This document shows positions 14,265 through 23,175 of a stretch of DNA of 43,120 nt, in pieces. How positions within the stretch are numbered: the stretch's first letter is position 1; every line of letters begins with the position of its first letter. Both the position numbers and the translations under genes were made by a program. Source of the stretch: an uncultured Prevotellaceae bacterium (GTDB lineage: Bacteria; Bacteroidota; Bacteroidia; Bacteroidales; Bacteroidaceae); assembly GCA_902794405.1 (NCBI GenBank), contig CADBHI010000016.1, forward strand, positions 1-43,120, in the 5' to 3' direction. The notes below the pieces were generated by a model, which was given only the letters and a program-made list of their open reading frames with translations, ran no database searches and was not told the origin of the DNA.

Positions 14265-17200
14265 TTGAAGCGAGTCGCGTATATCCTCTTAGTCCTGCTG
14301 AGCATCACAGCCTTGGCCGTGCCGCCTCAGGATGATAAGACGACGGAGAATAACGGTCGTCCACAGCAGAAGCCCGTGCCTAAGGCACAGCCGAAGCTGG
14401 AGGTCGAGGATGAAACCATACCCGACTCGCTGTTACATGCCCGTTGGCGCATCCAGAAGACAGCTCCAGTGCTGGTAGCCGACCTCGACTCCAGCGCCCT
14501 CGACCTTCACACCCCTGACAACATTCGCCAGCAGGCCGAATACAACGATTCGCTGAATCTTTATTTCATTGGCTCGAAGATTGGCGACTCCTATCTGAAT
14601 ACGCCTGTGCTGATGACGCCGCAGGAATACTTGAAATGGAGTGAACGCCGCAGCCGCGACGAGTTCTTCCGCAAGAAGAACGAAGAGGCATTCCGTTCTC
14701 AGGGCAAGGAGAAATTCTCGTTCTCCGACATGCACTTCGACTTAGGCCCCGCCGAAAAGATCTTCGGTCCTGGCGGCGTACGTGTAAAAACTCAGGGAAC
14801 GGCAGAACTGAAGCTGGGTGCCACGATGAAGAACATCGACAACCCCTCACTTCCTATCCGTAACCGCAAGACCACGAGTTTCGACTTCGACGAGAAAATC
14901 AACATCTCAGCTAACGCAAAGGTGGGCGACAAGATGAACTTCAACTTCAACTACAACACCGATGCTACGTTCGACTTCGATACGCAGAACCTGAAGCTGA
15001 AGTACGACGGCAAGGAGGACGAAATCATCAAGCTGGTGGAGGCAGGTAACGTCTCGTTCCCCACCAACAACTCGCTGGTAAAGGGTGCCTCTAGTCTGTT
15101 TGGTATACGAACCGACATGCAGTTTGGCAGATTGAAGCTGCAGACGGTGGTGTCGCAGAAGAAGTCGACCTCAAAGAGCGTCTCGTCAAAGGGCGGCGCA
15201 CAAACAGCCCCATTCGAGATTGACGTTGCCGACTACGAGGAAAACCGACACTTCTTCCTGTCACGCTACTTCCGCGACACCTATGACAGGGCCATGTCGA
15301 CACTGCCTAACCTGACCTCCGGCGTAAAAATCAACCGCATTGAGGTTTGGGTAACCAACAAGACTGCCACCACCTCAAACACACGTAATATCGTAGCCTT
15401 CACCGACTTGGGCGAGAACAACCGCGTTTCGAACCCCAACTGGAACTTAACGGGCGAAAGCGTTCCCGGCAATCAGTCCAACAATGTCTACTCCACCCTC
15501 ATCAGCCGCATCGACTCAGCCTCACGTAACATCGATGCCGTTAGTACGGCATTGGAGGGTATCAGCTTTATCAAGGGTGGTATTGACTATGAGAAGTTAT
15601 CCTCGGCTCGTCTGCTGTCTTCATCAGAATATACGGTAAACGATGCCTTGGGCTACATCACTCTGAAATCCACCTTACAAACCGACCAGGTACTGGCTGT
15701 TGCCTTCGAGTATACCTATAGCGGCCGTACCTATCAGGTAGGTGAGTTTGCCAGCGACCTGACCGATACCAAGAAGTGTCTGTTCGTAAAATCGCTGAAG
15801 AACACGTCGAACAGTCCCGCCCAGGGCAACTGGGACCTGATGATGAAAAACGTTTACTACTTAGCATCAAATGTTGAGAGGGAACGTTTCAAGCTCGACA
15901 TCAAATACCAGAGCGACACGGCTGGTGTCTATCTGACCTACCTGCCCGACGAACGGCTGAAGTCGCAGACGCTGCTGAAGTTGTTAGGCTGTGACCGTTT
16001 GGACAACAACATGAAACCCCACGCTAACGGACAGTTCGACTTTGTGCAAGGCTACACCGTCCAGAATGGCCGCATCTTCCTGCCATCGGCCGAGCCCTTC
16101 GGCGACAATCTCCGCCAAAAGATTGAAGCCGCCGGGCTGGGTAAGATTGCCGACAAATACGTATTCGACCAGTTATACGACTCGACGAAGACCATTGCCA
16201 AGCAGACGGCCGAGAAAGACAAGTTCCTGCTGGTAGGTCAGTTCAAGGGTTCGAGTGCCAATGTCATCTCGTTAGGTGCCATGAACGTGCCGCCAGGATC
16301 GGTGAAGGTGACGGCGGGCGGCGTTGAGCTGACCGAAGGCTCCGACTACACCGTCGACTACTCCGCAGGCGAGGTGACCATCATTAACCAGAGTCTTTTG
16401 GATGCCCAGACCGACATCAAGGCCAGCTTTGAGTCGAACACGGACTACGGCATGAACCGCAAGACGATGTACGGTGTCAACTGGGAGTACGACTTCTCGA
16501 AGAACTTCCTCATGGGCGGTACGCTGATGCACCTTTCCGAGCAGGCCCTGACGTCGAAGGTCGTTATGGGCGAGGAACCACTCAACAACACGCTATGGGG
16601 TCTGAACCTCAGTTGGAAGCAGGAGTCGCAATGGCTCACGAAGATGCTCAACAAGATTCCCTTCCTCCACGTCAGCCAGCCTTCGCAGATACAACTCTCG
16701 GGTGAATTTGCCCAACTCATAGCCGGACGGGCCAGCGGTACCCAAGACAATGCCTCCTACTTGGACGACTTTGAGAACACTAAGAACCTCATCTCAGTCA
16801 TCGACCCCAAGTCGTGGTCGCTGTCAAGTGCGCCCACAGGCATGGAGGGATACAACGACAAGACGGGCGTCACCTCAAGTTATAACCGTGCCCTTCTGGC
16901 CTGGTACTCGGTCGATCCGCTGTTCACCCGCCGTTCCAGCAGTCTCACCCCCGGCCATATCAAAAGCGACATGGAACAGCTCTCCGACCATCGCGTACGC
17001 GAAGTCTATGTGAAGGAACTCTACCCCAACCGCGACCAGTCTACCTACAACGGTGCTACCTCCACATTGGCAGTACTGAACCTGGCCTACTATCCCCAGG
17101 AGCGCGGCCCGTATAATCTGACCACCCAGTTCAACAGCGACGGTACATTGATGAACCCTGCCAGCAAGTGGGGCGGCATGATGCGCAAGCTGGAGACCAC

Positions 17201-20200
17201 CGACTTCGAGCAGGCTAATATAGAATATGTGGAGTTCTGGCTCATGGACCCCTTCATCTACCAGCGTCAGTCTGGCACGGCATCGCAATATTCGGGCGAC
17301 CTGTATATCAACTTGGGTGAAATCAGCGAGGACGTGCTGCGCGACGGTAAGAAGTTCTACGAGAGCGGCATGCCCGTCGACGGCACCAATGCCTACAGTT
17401 TCACCCAATGGGGTAAGATTCCTGAGCAGGCCACCCAGACCTATGCCTTTGCCACAACCACAGGCTCACGCGCACTTCAGGACGTTGGTCTGAATGGTCT
17501 TAATGATGAAGAGGAACGTACCTACGGTGCCTACAAGGAGTGGCTCGACCAGATATCGACAATCGTGAATAACGACTCACTTATCAATGCCTGGCGCCAA
17601 GACCCTGCCGGCGACGATTATCACTACTACCGCGGTTCCGACTTCGACGCTGCCCAGACCAGTATCCTCGACCGCTATAAGCGCATTAACAATCCGCAAG
17701 GCAATTCACCCGATACCGACAACCGCACAGAGTCGTACGACACGTCGTACAAGAGCGGCCCCGACGTCGAGGATATCAACCAGGACTTCACACTCAACGA
17801 GTATGAGCGCTACTTCCAGTACAAGGTTCACATCAGCGACGACGTGCTGCAGGCCTACAACAACGGCAATTCCACCGACAGCTATATCACCGACCGCCGC
17901 GACAGCTGGGTGAAGCTGCGTAATGGCGATTCGCTGACCGTTCGCTGGTATCAGTTCCGCATACCTCTGGCTGAGTGCAAGGATCGCGTAGGCAGCATCA
18001 ACGACTTCACCTCCATCCGCTACATGCGCATGTACATGACCGGCTTTGAGCGCCCCATCGTGCTCCGCTTCGGCAGCCTCGACCTGGTGCGTGGCGAGTG
18101 GCGTCAATACAAGCAGAGCCTCCAGACGGCGGTAGGTGCCGAAACGGGAACCATGGAGATGAGTGCCGTCAATATTGAGGAGAATACCGACCGCCAGCCG
18201 GTGGCCTATACCCTACCTCCGGGCATCAGCCGTGCTACCGACCCCAACCAGCCTCAGCTCGTCGAGAACAACGAGCAGGCCCTCTGTCTCACAGTACACA
18301 ACCTGAGTCAGGGCGAGTCGAAGGCCGTCTATAAGAACCTGAACTTCGACCTGCGCCAGTACAAGCGCCTGCAGATGTTCGTCCACGCCAACTACCTGCT
18401 GCCCAACACCACCAACCTGAAGGACGACCAGCTGGCTGTTTTCATCCGCTTGGGCAGCGACTACAAGAACAACTACTATGAGTACGAGATACCGCTGAAG
18501 ATCACGCCTGAGGGCAAATACTCCTGGCTCTCAGCAGGCGACCGTTCGAAGGTATGGCCGTCGGAAAACATGCTCGACGTCGACATCAGCGTATTCACTC
18601 GTCTGAAGAAAGAACGCAACAAAGCCAAGAGCGAAGGCCGCGTCTCCTTCAATCAGGTATTCTCCTTATACGACGAGGACAAGCCCAACAACAAGATCAG
18701 CGTGATGGGTAACCCCAGCCTCGGCGAGGTGAAGACAATGGTCATCGGTGTACGCAACCTGTCGAGTCAGGAGAAGTCGGGCGAGGTGTGGGTCAACGAG
18801 CTGCGCCTGAAAGACTATAACAACGAAGGCGGCTGGGCAGCATCGGGTGCCCTGAACGTTCAGCTGTCCGATTTCGGTAGCGTCAATATGTCAGGCCACT
18901 ATATGACCGACGGATTCGGAGGCCTGGAGGAAAGTGTCATGCAGCGCTCCAACGAGACTCAGAAGTCTTATTCCATAACGGCCAACCTTGAGTTGGGTAA
19001 GTTCTTCCCCGACAAAGCCAAGGTCAACCTTCCCGTCTACTACTCCATTACCAAGGACGAGATACGTCCCAAGTACAATCCGTTGGACACCGACATGAAC
19101 CTCGAGGATGCCTTAGAGGCCGTCACCGACCGTGAGCGCGACAGCATCGAGTCGATTGCCGTGACACGCAACCTCACAAGGAACTTCTCGCTGACCAACG
19201 CCCGCGTCGGCATCAAGTCGAAGCGTCACCCCATGCCTTACGACCCGGGCAACTTCTCGTTCTCCTATAGCCACATGCACCGCCATACCAGCGGCGAGAC
19301 CACCATCTATGAGAATGACGACCAATGGCGCGGAGGCCTGAACTACAGCTATTCGCCCGTCTATAAGACCTGGGAGCCGTTCAAGCAGGTAAAGGGCAAG
19401 TCGAAATGGCTCAACTTCCCAAAGGCCATCGGACTGAACTACCTGCCGCAGACCATTGCCTTCAACACGGAGATGACCCGTACTTACTACGAGTTGCAGG
19501 AGCGCGACCTTGAGAACACCGAGAATCCCAACCTGCCCGTCAACTTCAACAGTCAGATGCTGTGGAACCGCGACTTCCAGCTACGATGGGATCTCACCAA
19601 GAACCTCCACATGAACTTCCAGTCGGCCACACGGGCACAGATTGAGGAGCCTTACCGTGAGAACGTGCCTATCAACAAGGACCTCTATCCCGACTTCTAT
19701 GCCGTCTGGAAAGACTCGGTGAAGCAAAGCATCCTGCACATGGGTACGCCATTGGACTATAACCAGAGCTTCACAGCGTCATACCAATTCCCACTCAACA
19801 AGCTGCCCATCCTTGACTGGGTGACCAGCGACTTGAGCTACAACGCCACCTACACCTGGGTACGCGGTACAGAGCTGGAAGACGGCCACACCTTAGGCAA
19901 CACCATCACCAGCAACCGCAGTCTGAACCTGAACGGTGCGCTGAACCTGGAAACGCTCTATAACCATTCGCCGTTCCTCAAGAAGGTGAACGAGCGTTTC
20001 AAGAAGGCACCCGAAAAGAAGACGAAGGCCAAGACGACGAAGAACGCCACCAAGGACAGCAAGGAGAAGAAGAACGACGCCAAGGAAGAGAAAGAGCTGC
20101 CCAAGAACAAGAATACCTTCCAGAAGGAAATCACGCTGACAGCCGACACCACCCTTACCGTCCAGCACGGCAAGAAGTCGAAGCGACTCATTATCTCAGC

Positions 20201-21839
20201 CCGCGGCCAAGATGGCAAGCAAGTATCGCTGAAATGGAAGGTGAAGGACGAGAACAACATCACCGTCACCCTACCCAAGGACTTAGCTGCCAAGCTGCGT
20301 GCCAAGGACTCTACCTCGAAGGACTCGTCGCTGAAGCTCAAGCTCAGCGTACTGCCCAAGCAGCCGCTCGACAAGCAATGGTGGTATGAGCCTGTCCAGC
20401 AGGCAAGCCACCTGCTTATGATGGTGCGTACTATCAACATCAGCTACCGCAACCAGCGCAACATGACCCTGCCGGGCTTCATGCCCAATACCGGCGACAT
20501 CTTAGGTCAACGCACGGGTGACGTCATGGCTCCTGGACTTGACTGGGCCTTTGGCTTTGCCGATGAAGGCTACCTTAACAAGGCCCGAGACAATCACTGG
20601 CTGATGACCGACGATGTGGCTACGCCGTTCACCTCGTCGACTTCCGAGGACTTGCAGGTCAGGGCCACCGTCGAGCCCATCCGCGACCTGAAGATTGACC
20701 TCAACGCCTCGCGTACCGTCAACCGCGCCCAGAGCGTACAATATATGTACGAGGGGTCGCCCACCACACGCAGCGGTTCGTTCAACATGACCACCATCTC
20801 GCTGTCGTCGGCCTTCGAGTCGACGGGCGATGCCAACAGCGGCTACCAGTCGAAAGCCTTCGACGAGTTCCGTTCTCTCATACCCACCTACCGCGACCGC
20901 GTACAGTCACTCTACAAGGATGCCTCCAAGTCGGTGAACCCTGTCAACCAGTACTCTTCCGACGTGCTGGTGCCTGCCTTCCTCGCAGCCTATACCAGCA
21001 GTTCCGGCGGCTCACTCGACCTTTTCCCCGCCCTCAAGCGCATGTTGCCCAACTGGACCGTACGCTACAGTGGACTCTCCAAGATTCCATGGTTCGCCGA
21101 CCGTTTCAAGAGCGTCAACATCAACCATGGCTACAAGTCAGTTTTCGCCATCGGCAGCTATGCCAGCTATAGCTCGTGGCTCGAATACATGGGCGACTTA
21201 GGATTCGTCAGCGCCACCGACGGTTCGCTGACCCCCTCCAGCATGTACAACATCTCTACCGTCAGCATCAACGAGCAGTTCTCGCCATTGTTGGGTATGG
21301 ACGTCACGTTGCAGAACAACATGACCATCAAGCTGGAGTACCGCACTACCCGTGTGCTGAACCTTTCGATGACCAGCGTCCAGCTCAACGAAAGCCGCTC
21401 CAACGACTGGGTCATCGGCTTGGGCTACAAGCTCAGCAACTTCAAGCTCAACCTCTTCAGCGCAAAGACGACCCGCAAGGTCAAGAAGGCACAAACCCGC
21501 AAGGGCAACAATGCTAATAACAACAACGACAAGTCGTCGAACAGCAATTCGACGAAAAGCAAGTCCAGCGGCGTGAACCACGACCTGAACCTGCGTCTCG
21601 ACCTGTCGCACCGTTCTCAGGCTGCCATCACACGTGATATTGCCTCAGGCGTTTCCTCGGCCAGCAGCGGCAACCAGGCCCTGCAAATCAAGTTTGCTGC
21701 CGACTACACGCTGAGCCGCCTGATGACCCTCACCTTCTACTACGACCGTCAGACGAACACGCCGTTGCTTTCGTCGAGCAGCTACCCGACGACCACGCGC
21801 GACTTCGGACTATCGCTCAAGTTCTCACTCACACGTTAA
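14265..21839 (+). CDS. sprA: Type IX secretion system outer-membrane translocon SprA (Sov)
   Basis: 2524 residues, the size expected for SprA/Sov, the giant 36-strand barrel that passes T9SS cargo through the outer membrane. The start codon is TTG (14265), followed by a signal peptide (KRVAYILLVLLSITALA). Family stretches include RVKTQGTAELKLGA, NISANAKVGDKMNFNFNYN, SLVKGASSLFGIRTDMQFGRLKLQTVVSQK and TRDFGLSLKFSLT at the end, repeated barrel strands between them. Two low-complexity insertions are odd: a Lys/Glu-rich one (about residues 1910-1955) and a Lys/Asn/Ser-rich one (about 2405-2442). It lies two bases after ruvA and four bases before a TPR gene. Its cargo probably includes the C10 peptidase and the small exported proteins in the window. 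Confidence 0.96.
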   Translation: MKRVAYILLVLLSITALAVPPQDDKTTENNGRPQQKPVPKAQPKLEVEDETIPDSLLHARWRIQKTAPVLVADLDSSALDLHTPDNIRQQAEYNDSLNLYFIGSKIGDSYLNTPVLMTPQEYLKWSERRSRDEFFRKKNEEAFRSQGKEKFSFSDMHFDLGPAEKIFGPGGVRVKTQGTAELKLGATMKNIDNPSLPIRNRKTTSFDFDEKINISANAKVGDKMNFNFNYNTDATFDFDTQNLKLKYDGKEDEIIKLVEAGNVSFPTNNSLVKGASSLFGIRTDMQFGRLKLQTVVSQKKSTSKSVSSKGGAQTAPFEIDVADYEENRHFFLSRYFRDTYDRAMSTLPNLTSGVKINRIEVWVTNKTATTSNTRNIVAFTDLGENNRVSNPNWNLTGESVPGNQSNNVYSTLISRIDSASRNIDAVSTALEGISFIKGGIDYEKLSSARLLSSSEYTVNDALGYITLKSTLQTDQVLAVAFEYTYSGRTYQVGEFASDLTDTKKCLFVKSLKNTSNSPAQGNWDLMMKNVYYLASNVERERFKLDIKYQSDTAGVYLTYLPDERLKSQTLLKLLGCDRLDNNMKPHANGQFDFVQGYTVQNGRIFLPSAEPFGDNLRQKIEAAGLGKIADKYVFDQLYDSTKTIAKQTAEKDKFLLVGQFKGSSANVISLGAMNVPPGSVKVTAGGVELTEGSDYTVDYSAGEVTIINQSLLDAQTDIKASFESNTDYGMNRKTMYGVNWEYDFSKNFLMGGTLMHLSEQALTSKVVMGEEPLNNTLWGLNLSWKQESQWLTKMLNKIPFLHVSQPSQIQLSGEFAQLIAGRASGTQDNASYLDDFENTKNLISVIDPKSWSLSSAPTGMEGYNDKTGVTSSYNRALLAWYSVDPLFTRRSSSLTPGHIKSDMEQLSDHRVREVYVKELYPNRDQSTYNGATSTLAVLNLAYYPQERGPYNLTTQFNSDGTLMNPASKWGGMMRKLETTDFEQANIEYVEFWLMDPFIYQRQSGTASQYSGDLYINLGEISEDVLRDGKKFYESGMPVDGTNAYSFTQWGKIPEQATQTYAFATTTGSRALQDVGLNGLNDEEERTYGAYKEWLDQISTIVNNDSLINAWRQDPAGDDYHYYRGSDFDAAQTSILDRYKRINNPQGNSPDTDNRTESYDTSYKSGPDVEDINQDFTLNEYERYFQYKVHISDDVLQAYNNGNSTDSYITDRRDSWVKLRNGDSLTVRWYQFRIPLAECKDRVGSINDFTSIRYMRMYMTGFERPIVLRFGSLDLVRGEWRQYKQSLQTAVGAETGTMEMSAVNIEENTDRQPVAYTLPPGISRATDPNQPQLVENNEQALCLTVHNLSQGESKAVYKNLNFDLRQYKRLQMFVHANYLLPNTTNLKDDQLAVFIRLGSDYKNNYYEYEIPLKITPEGKYSWLSAGDRSKVWPSENMLDVDISVFTRLKKERNKAKSEGRVSFNQVFSLYDEDKPNNKISVMGNPSLGEVKTMVIGVRNLSSQEKSGEVWVNELRLKDYNNEGGWAASGALNVQLSDFGSVNMSGHYMTDGFGGLEESVMQRSNETQKSYSITANLELGKFFPDKAKVNLPVYYSITKDEIRPKYNPLDTDMNLEDALEAVTDRERDSIESIAVTRNLTRNFSLTNARVGIKSKRHPMPYDPGNFSFSYSHMHRHTSGETTIYENDDQWRGGLNYSYSPVYKTWEPFKQVKGKSKWLNFPKAIGLNYLPQTIAFNTEMTRTYYELQERDLENTENPNLPVNFNSQMLWNRDFQLRWDLTKNLHMNFQSATRAQIEEPYRENVPINKDLYPDFYAVWKDSVKQSILHMGTPLDYNQSFTASYQFPLNKLPILDWVTSDLSYNATYTWVRGTELEDGHTLGNTITSNRSLNLNGALNLETLYNHSPFLKKVNERFKKAPEKKTKAKTTKNATKDSKEKKNDAKEEKELPKNKNTFQKEITLTADTTLTVQHGKKSKRLIISARGQDGKQVSLKWKVKDENNITVTLPKDLAAKLRAKDSTSKDSSLKLKLSVLPKQPLDKQWWYEPVQQASHLLMMVRTINISYRNQRNMTLPGFMPNTGDILGQRTGDVMAPGLDWAFGFADEGYLNKARDNHWLMTDDVATPFTSSTSEDLQVRATVEPIRDLKIDLNASRTVNRAQSVQYMYEGSPTTRSGSFNMTTISLSSAFESTGDANSGYQSKAFDEFRSLIPTYRDRVQSLYKDASKSVNPVNQYSSDVLVPAFLAAYTSSSGGSLDLFPALKRMLPNWTVRYSGLSKIPWFADRFKSVNINHGYKSVFAIGSYASYSSWLEYMGDLGFVSATDGSLTPSSMYNISTVSINEQFSPLLGMDVTLQNNMTIKLEYRTTRVLNLSMTSVQLNESRSNDWVIGLGYKLSNFKLNLFSAKTTRKVKKAQTRKGNNANNNNDKSSNSNSTKSKSSGVNHDLNLRLDLSHRSQAAITRDIASGVSSASSGNQALQIKFAADYTLSRLMTLTFYYDRQTNTPLLSSSSYPTTTRDFGLSLKFSLTR

Positions 21840-21843
21840 TACA

Positions 21844-23175
21844 ATGAAGTCAGCTATACTCTCACTCCTCTGCCTTCTCTGCTGCAGCATTGCCATCGCC
21901 AAAGAGACAAAAGACCCCGACCAGCTCGCCAAGCTTGGCATGGCCTGTCTGAAGCAGGGCGACATTGCAGGCGCCGAGCACTACTACGACCTCGGCTTCC
22001 AGCAGAAGCGCATCACCACCAGCATCATCTCGCTGGCCGGCGACATTGCCTTAGCCAAGAACGACCGTGAGAAAGCCGACTACTACTATGGCCGTGCCAT
22101 TTATTTCGATCCACGCGACTCCACTGGCTACATGCACTACGTCCGCATGCATCAGCAGAAGGAGCCCGACCTCGCCGTTGCCAAACTCAAGCAGTTAGGC
22201 CTCTACCGCGACGACTGCCGCGTGGAACATCTCATTGCTCACGCCTGGTATACCGGCAACAAGGTGAAGGAGGCCGTAGCTGCCTACGACTCTATACCAA
22301 TGGACAGCCTCGTGCGCGACGAACTAATCAGCTATGCCATGTCGGCCTACCTCACCCGCGACTACCAGAAGTCGATCGATGTCGTCAATCACGGCCGCAC
22401 CATTCGCCCTCGCGACTTCGTGTTCAACCGTCTGTTGATGTATAACTATACTGAACTGAAACAATATGAGCAGGCATTGCAGGCCTCAGACGACTTCTTC
22501 AAAAACAGCGACCGCCACGAGACTGACAGCACCGAAGCCAAGGGTTACAGCTACTTAGACTACATCTACTACGGCTACGTGCTCAACGGTAACGGAAAGT
22601 ATCAAGAAGGCATCGACCAGTTCAACCACGCCTTGACACTCGACGGCGGCGACCGCCCCGACGTAGTGCTTGCCATTTCCAAGGCCTACGAGAACATCGG
22701 CCTGTATCCCAAGGCCGTGGAATACTATAAGACCTACATGACGAAACTCGATGAGGAAGAGCGTACTGCCTACGTGGTCTACGAATTAGGACGTCTCTAC
22801 TATGCTCAGGGCACCGACAAGTCGGTCACCGAGGAGCTGACACCCGAGAAAATCGAAGCTCTCCACCAGGCCGACAAGACCTTTGCCGAGGTCGACCGTA
22901 TGCGCCCCGACAGCTATCTTGGCTGCTACTGGCAGGCCCGTACCAACGTAGCCCTCGATCCCGAGTCGACCATGGGACTGGCCAAACCCTACTACCAGCG
23001 CGTTATCGAGATGACAGAGTCAAAGGGCGGCTCGCAGCTCACCGAGGCCTACAAATACCTGGCCTACTATTATTACGTGAAGAAAGACCGCGAGAACGCC
23101 CACCGCTACATCGACAAGATTCTCGACATCGACCCCATGGACCAATACGCCCTCCGTCTCAGCGAAGTAATTTAG
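21844..23175 (+). CDS. Exported TPR-repeat protein downstream of sprA
   Basis: 443 residues with an N-terminal signal (MKSAILSLLCLLCCSIAIA). The rest is TPR-type helical repeats: LAKLGMACLKQGDIAGAEHYYDLG, SLAGDIALAKNDREKADYYYGRA, YVLNGNGKYQEGIDQFNHAL, ISKAYENIGLYPKAVEYYKTYM, KYLAYYYYVKKDRENAHRYIDKIL. TPR proteins act as scaffolds in multi-protein complexes; with sprA four bases upstream, a role at the T9SS machine in the periplasm is plausible but not shown by the sequence. Its stop overlaps the stop of the convergent 1191-residue surface gene by a few bases, so no terminator fits between them. Confidence 0.8.
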   Translation: MKSAILSLLCLLCCSIAIAKETKDPDQLAKLGMACLKQGDIAGAEHYYDLGFQQKRITTSIISLAGDIALAKNDREKADYYYGRAIYFDPRDSTGYMHYVRMHQQKEPDLAVAKLKQLGLYRDDCRVEHLIAHAWYTGNKVKEAVAAYDSIPMDSLVRDELISYAMSAYLTRDYQKSIDVVNHGRTIRPRDFVFNRLLMYNYTELKQYEQALQASDDFFKNSDRHETDSTEAKGYSYLDYIYYGYVLNGNGKYQEGIDQFNHALTLDGGDRPDVVLAISKAYENIGLYPKAVEYYKTYMTKLDEEERTAYVVYELGRLYYAQGTDKSVTEELTPEKIEALHQADKTFAEVDRMRPDSYLGCYWQARTNVALDPESTMGLAKPYYQRVIEMTESKGGSQLTEAYKYLAYYYYVKKDRENAHRYIDKILDIDPMDQYALRLSEVI

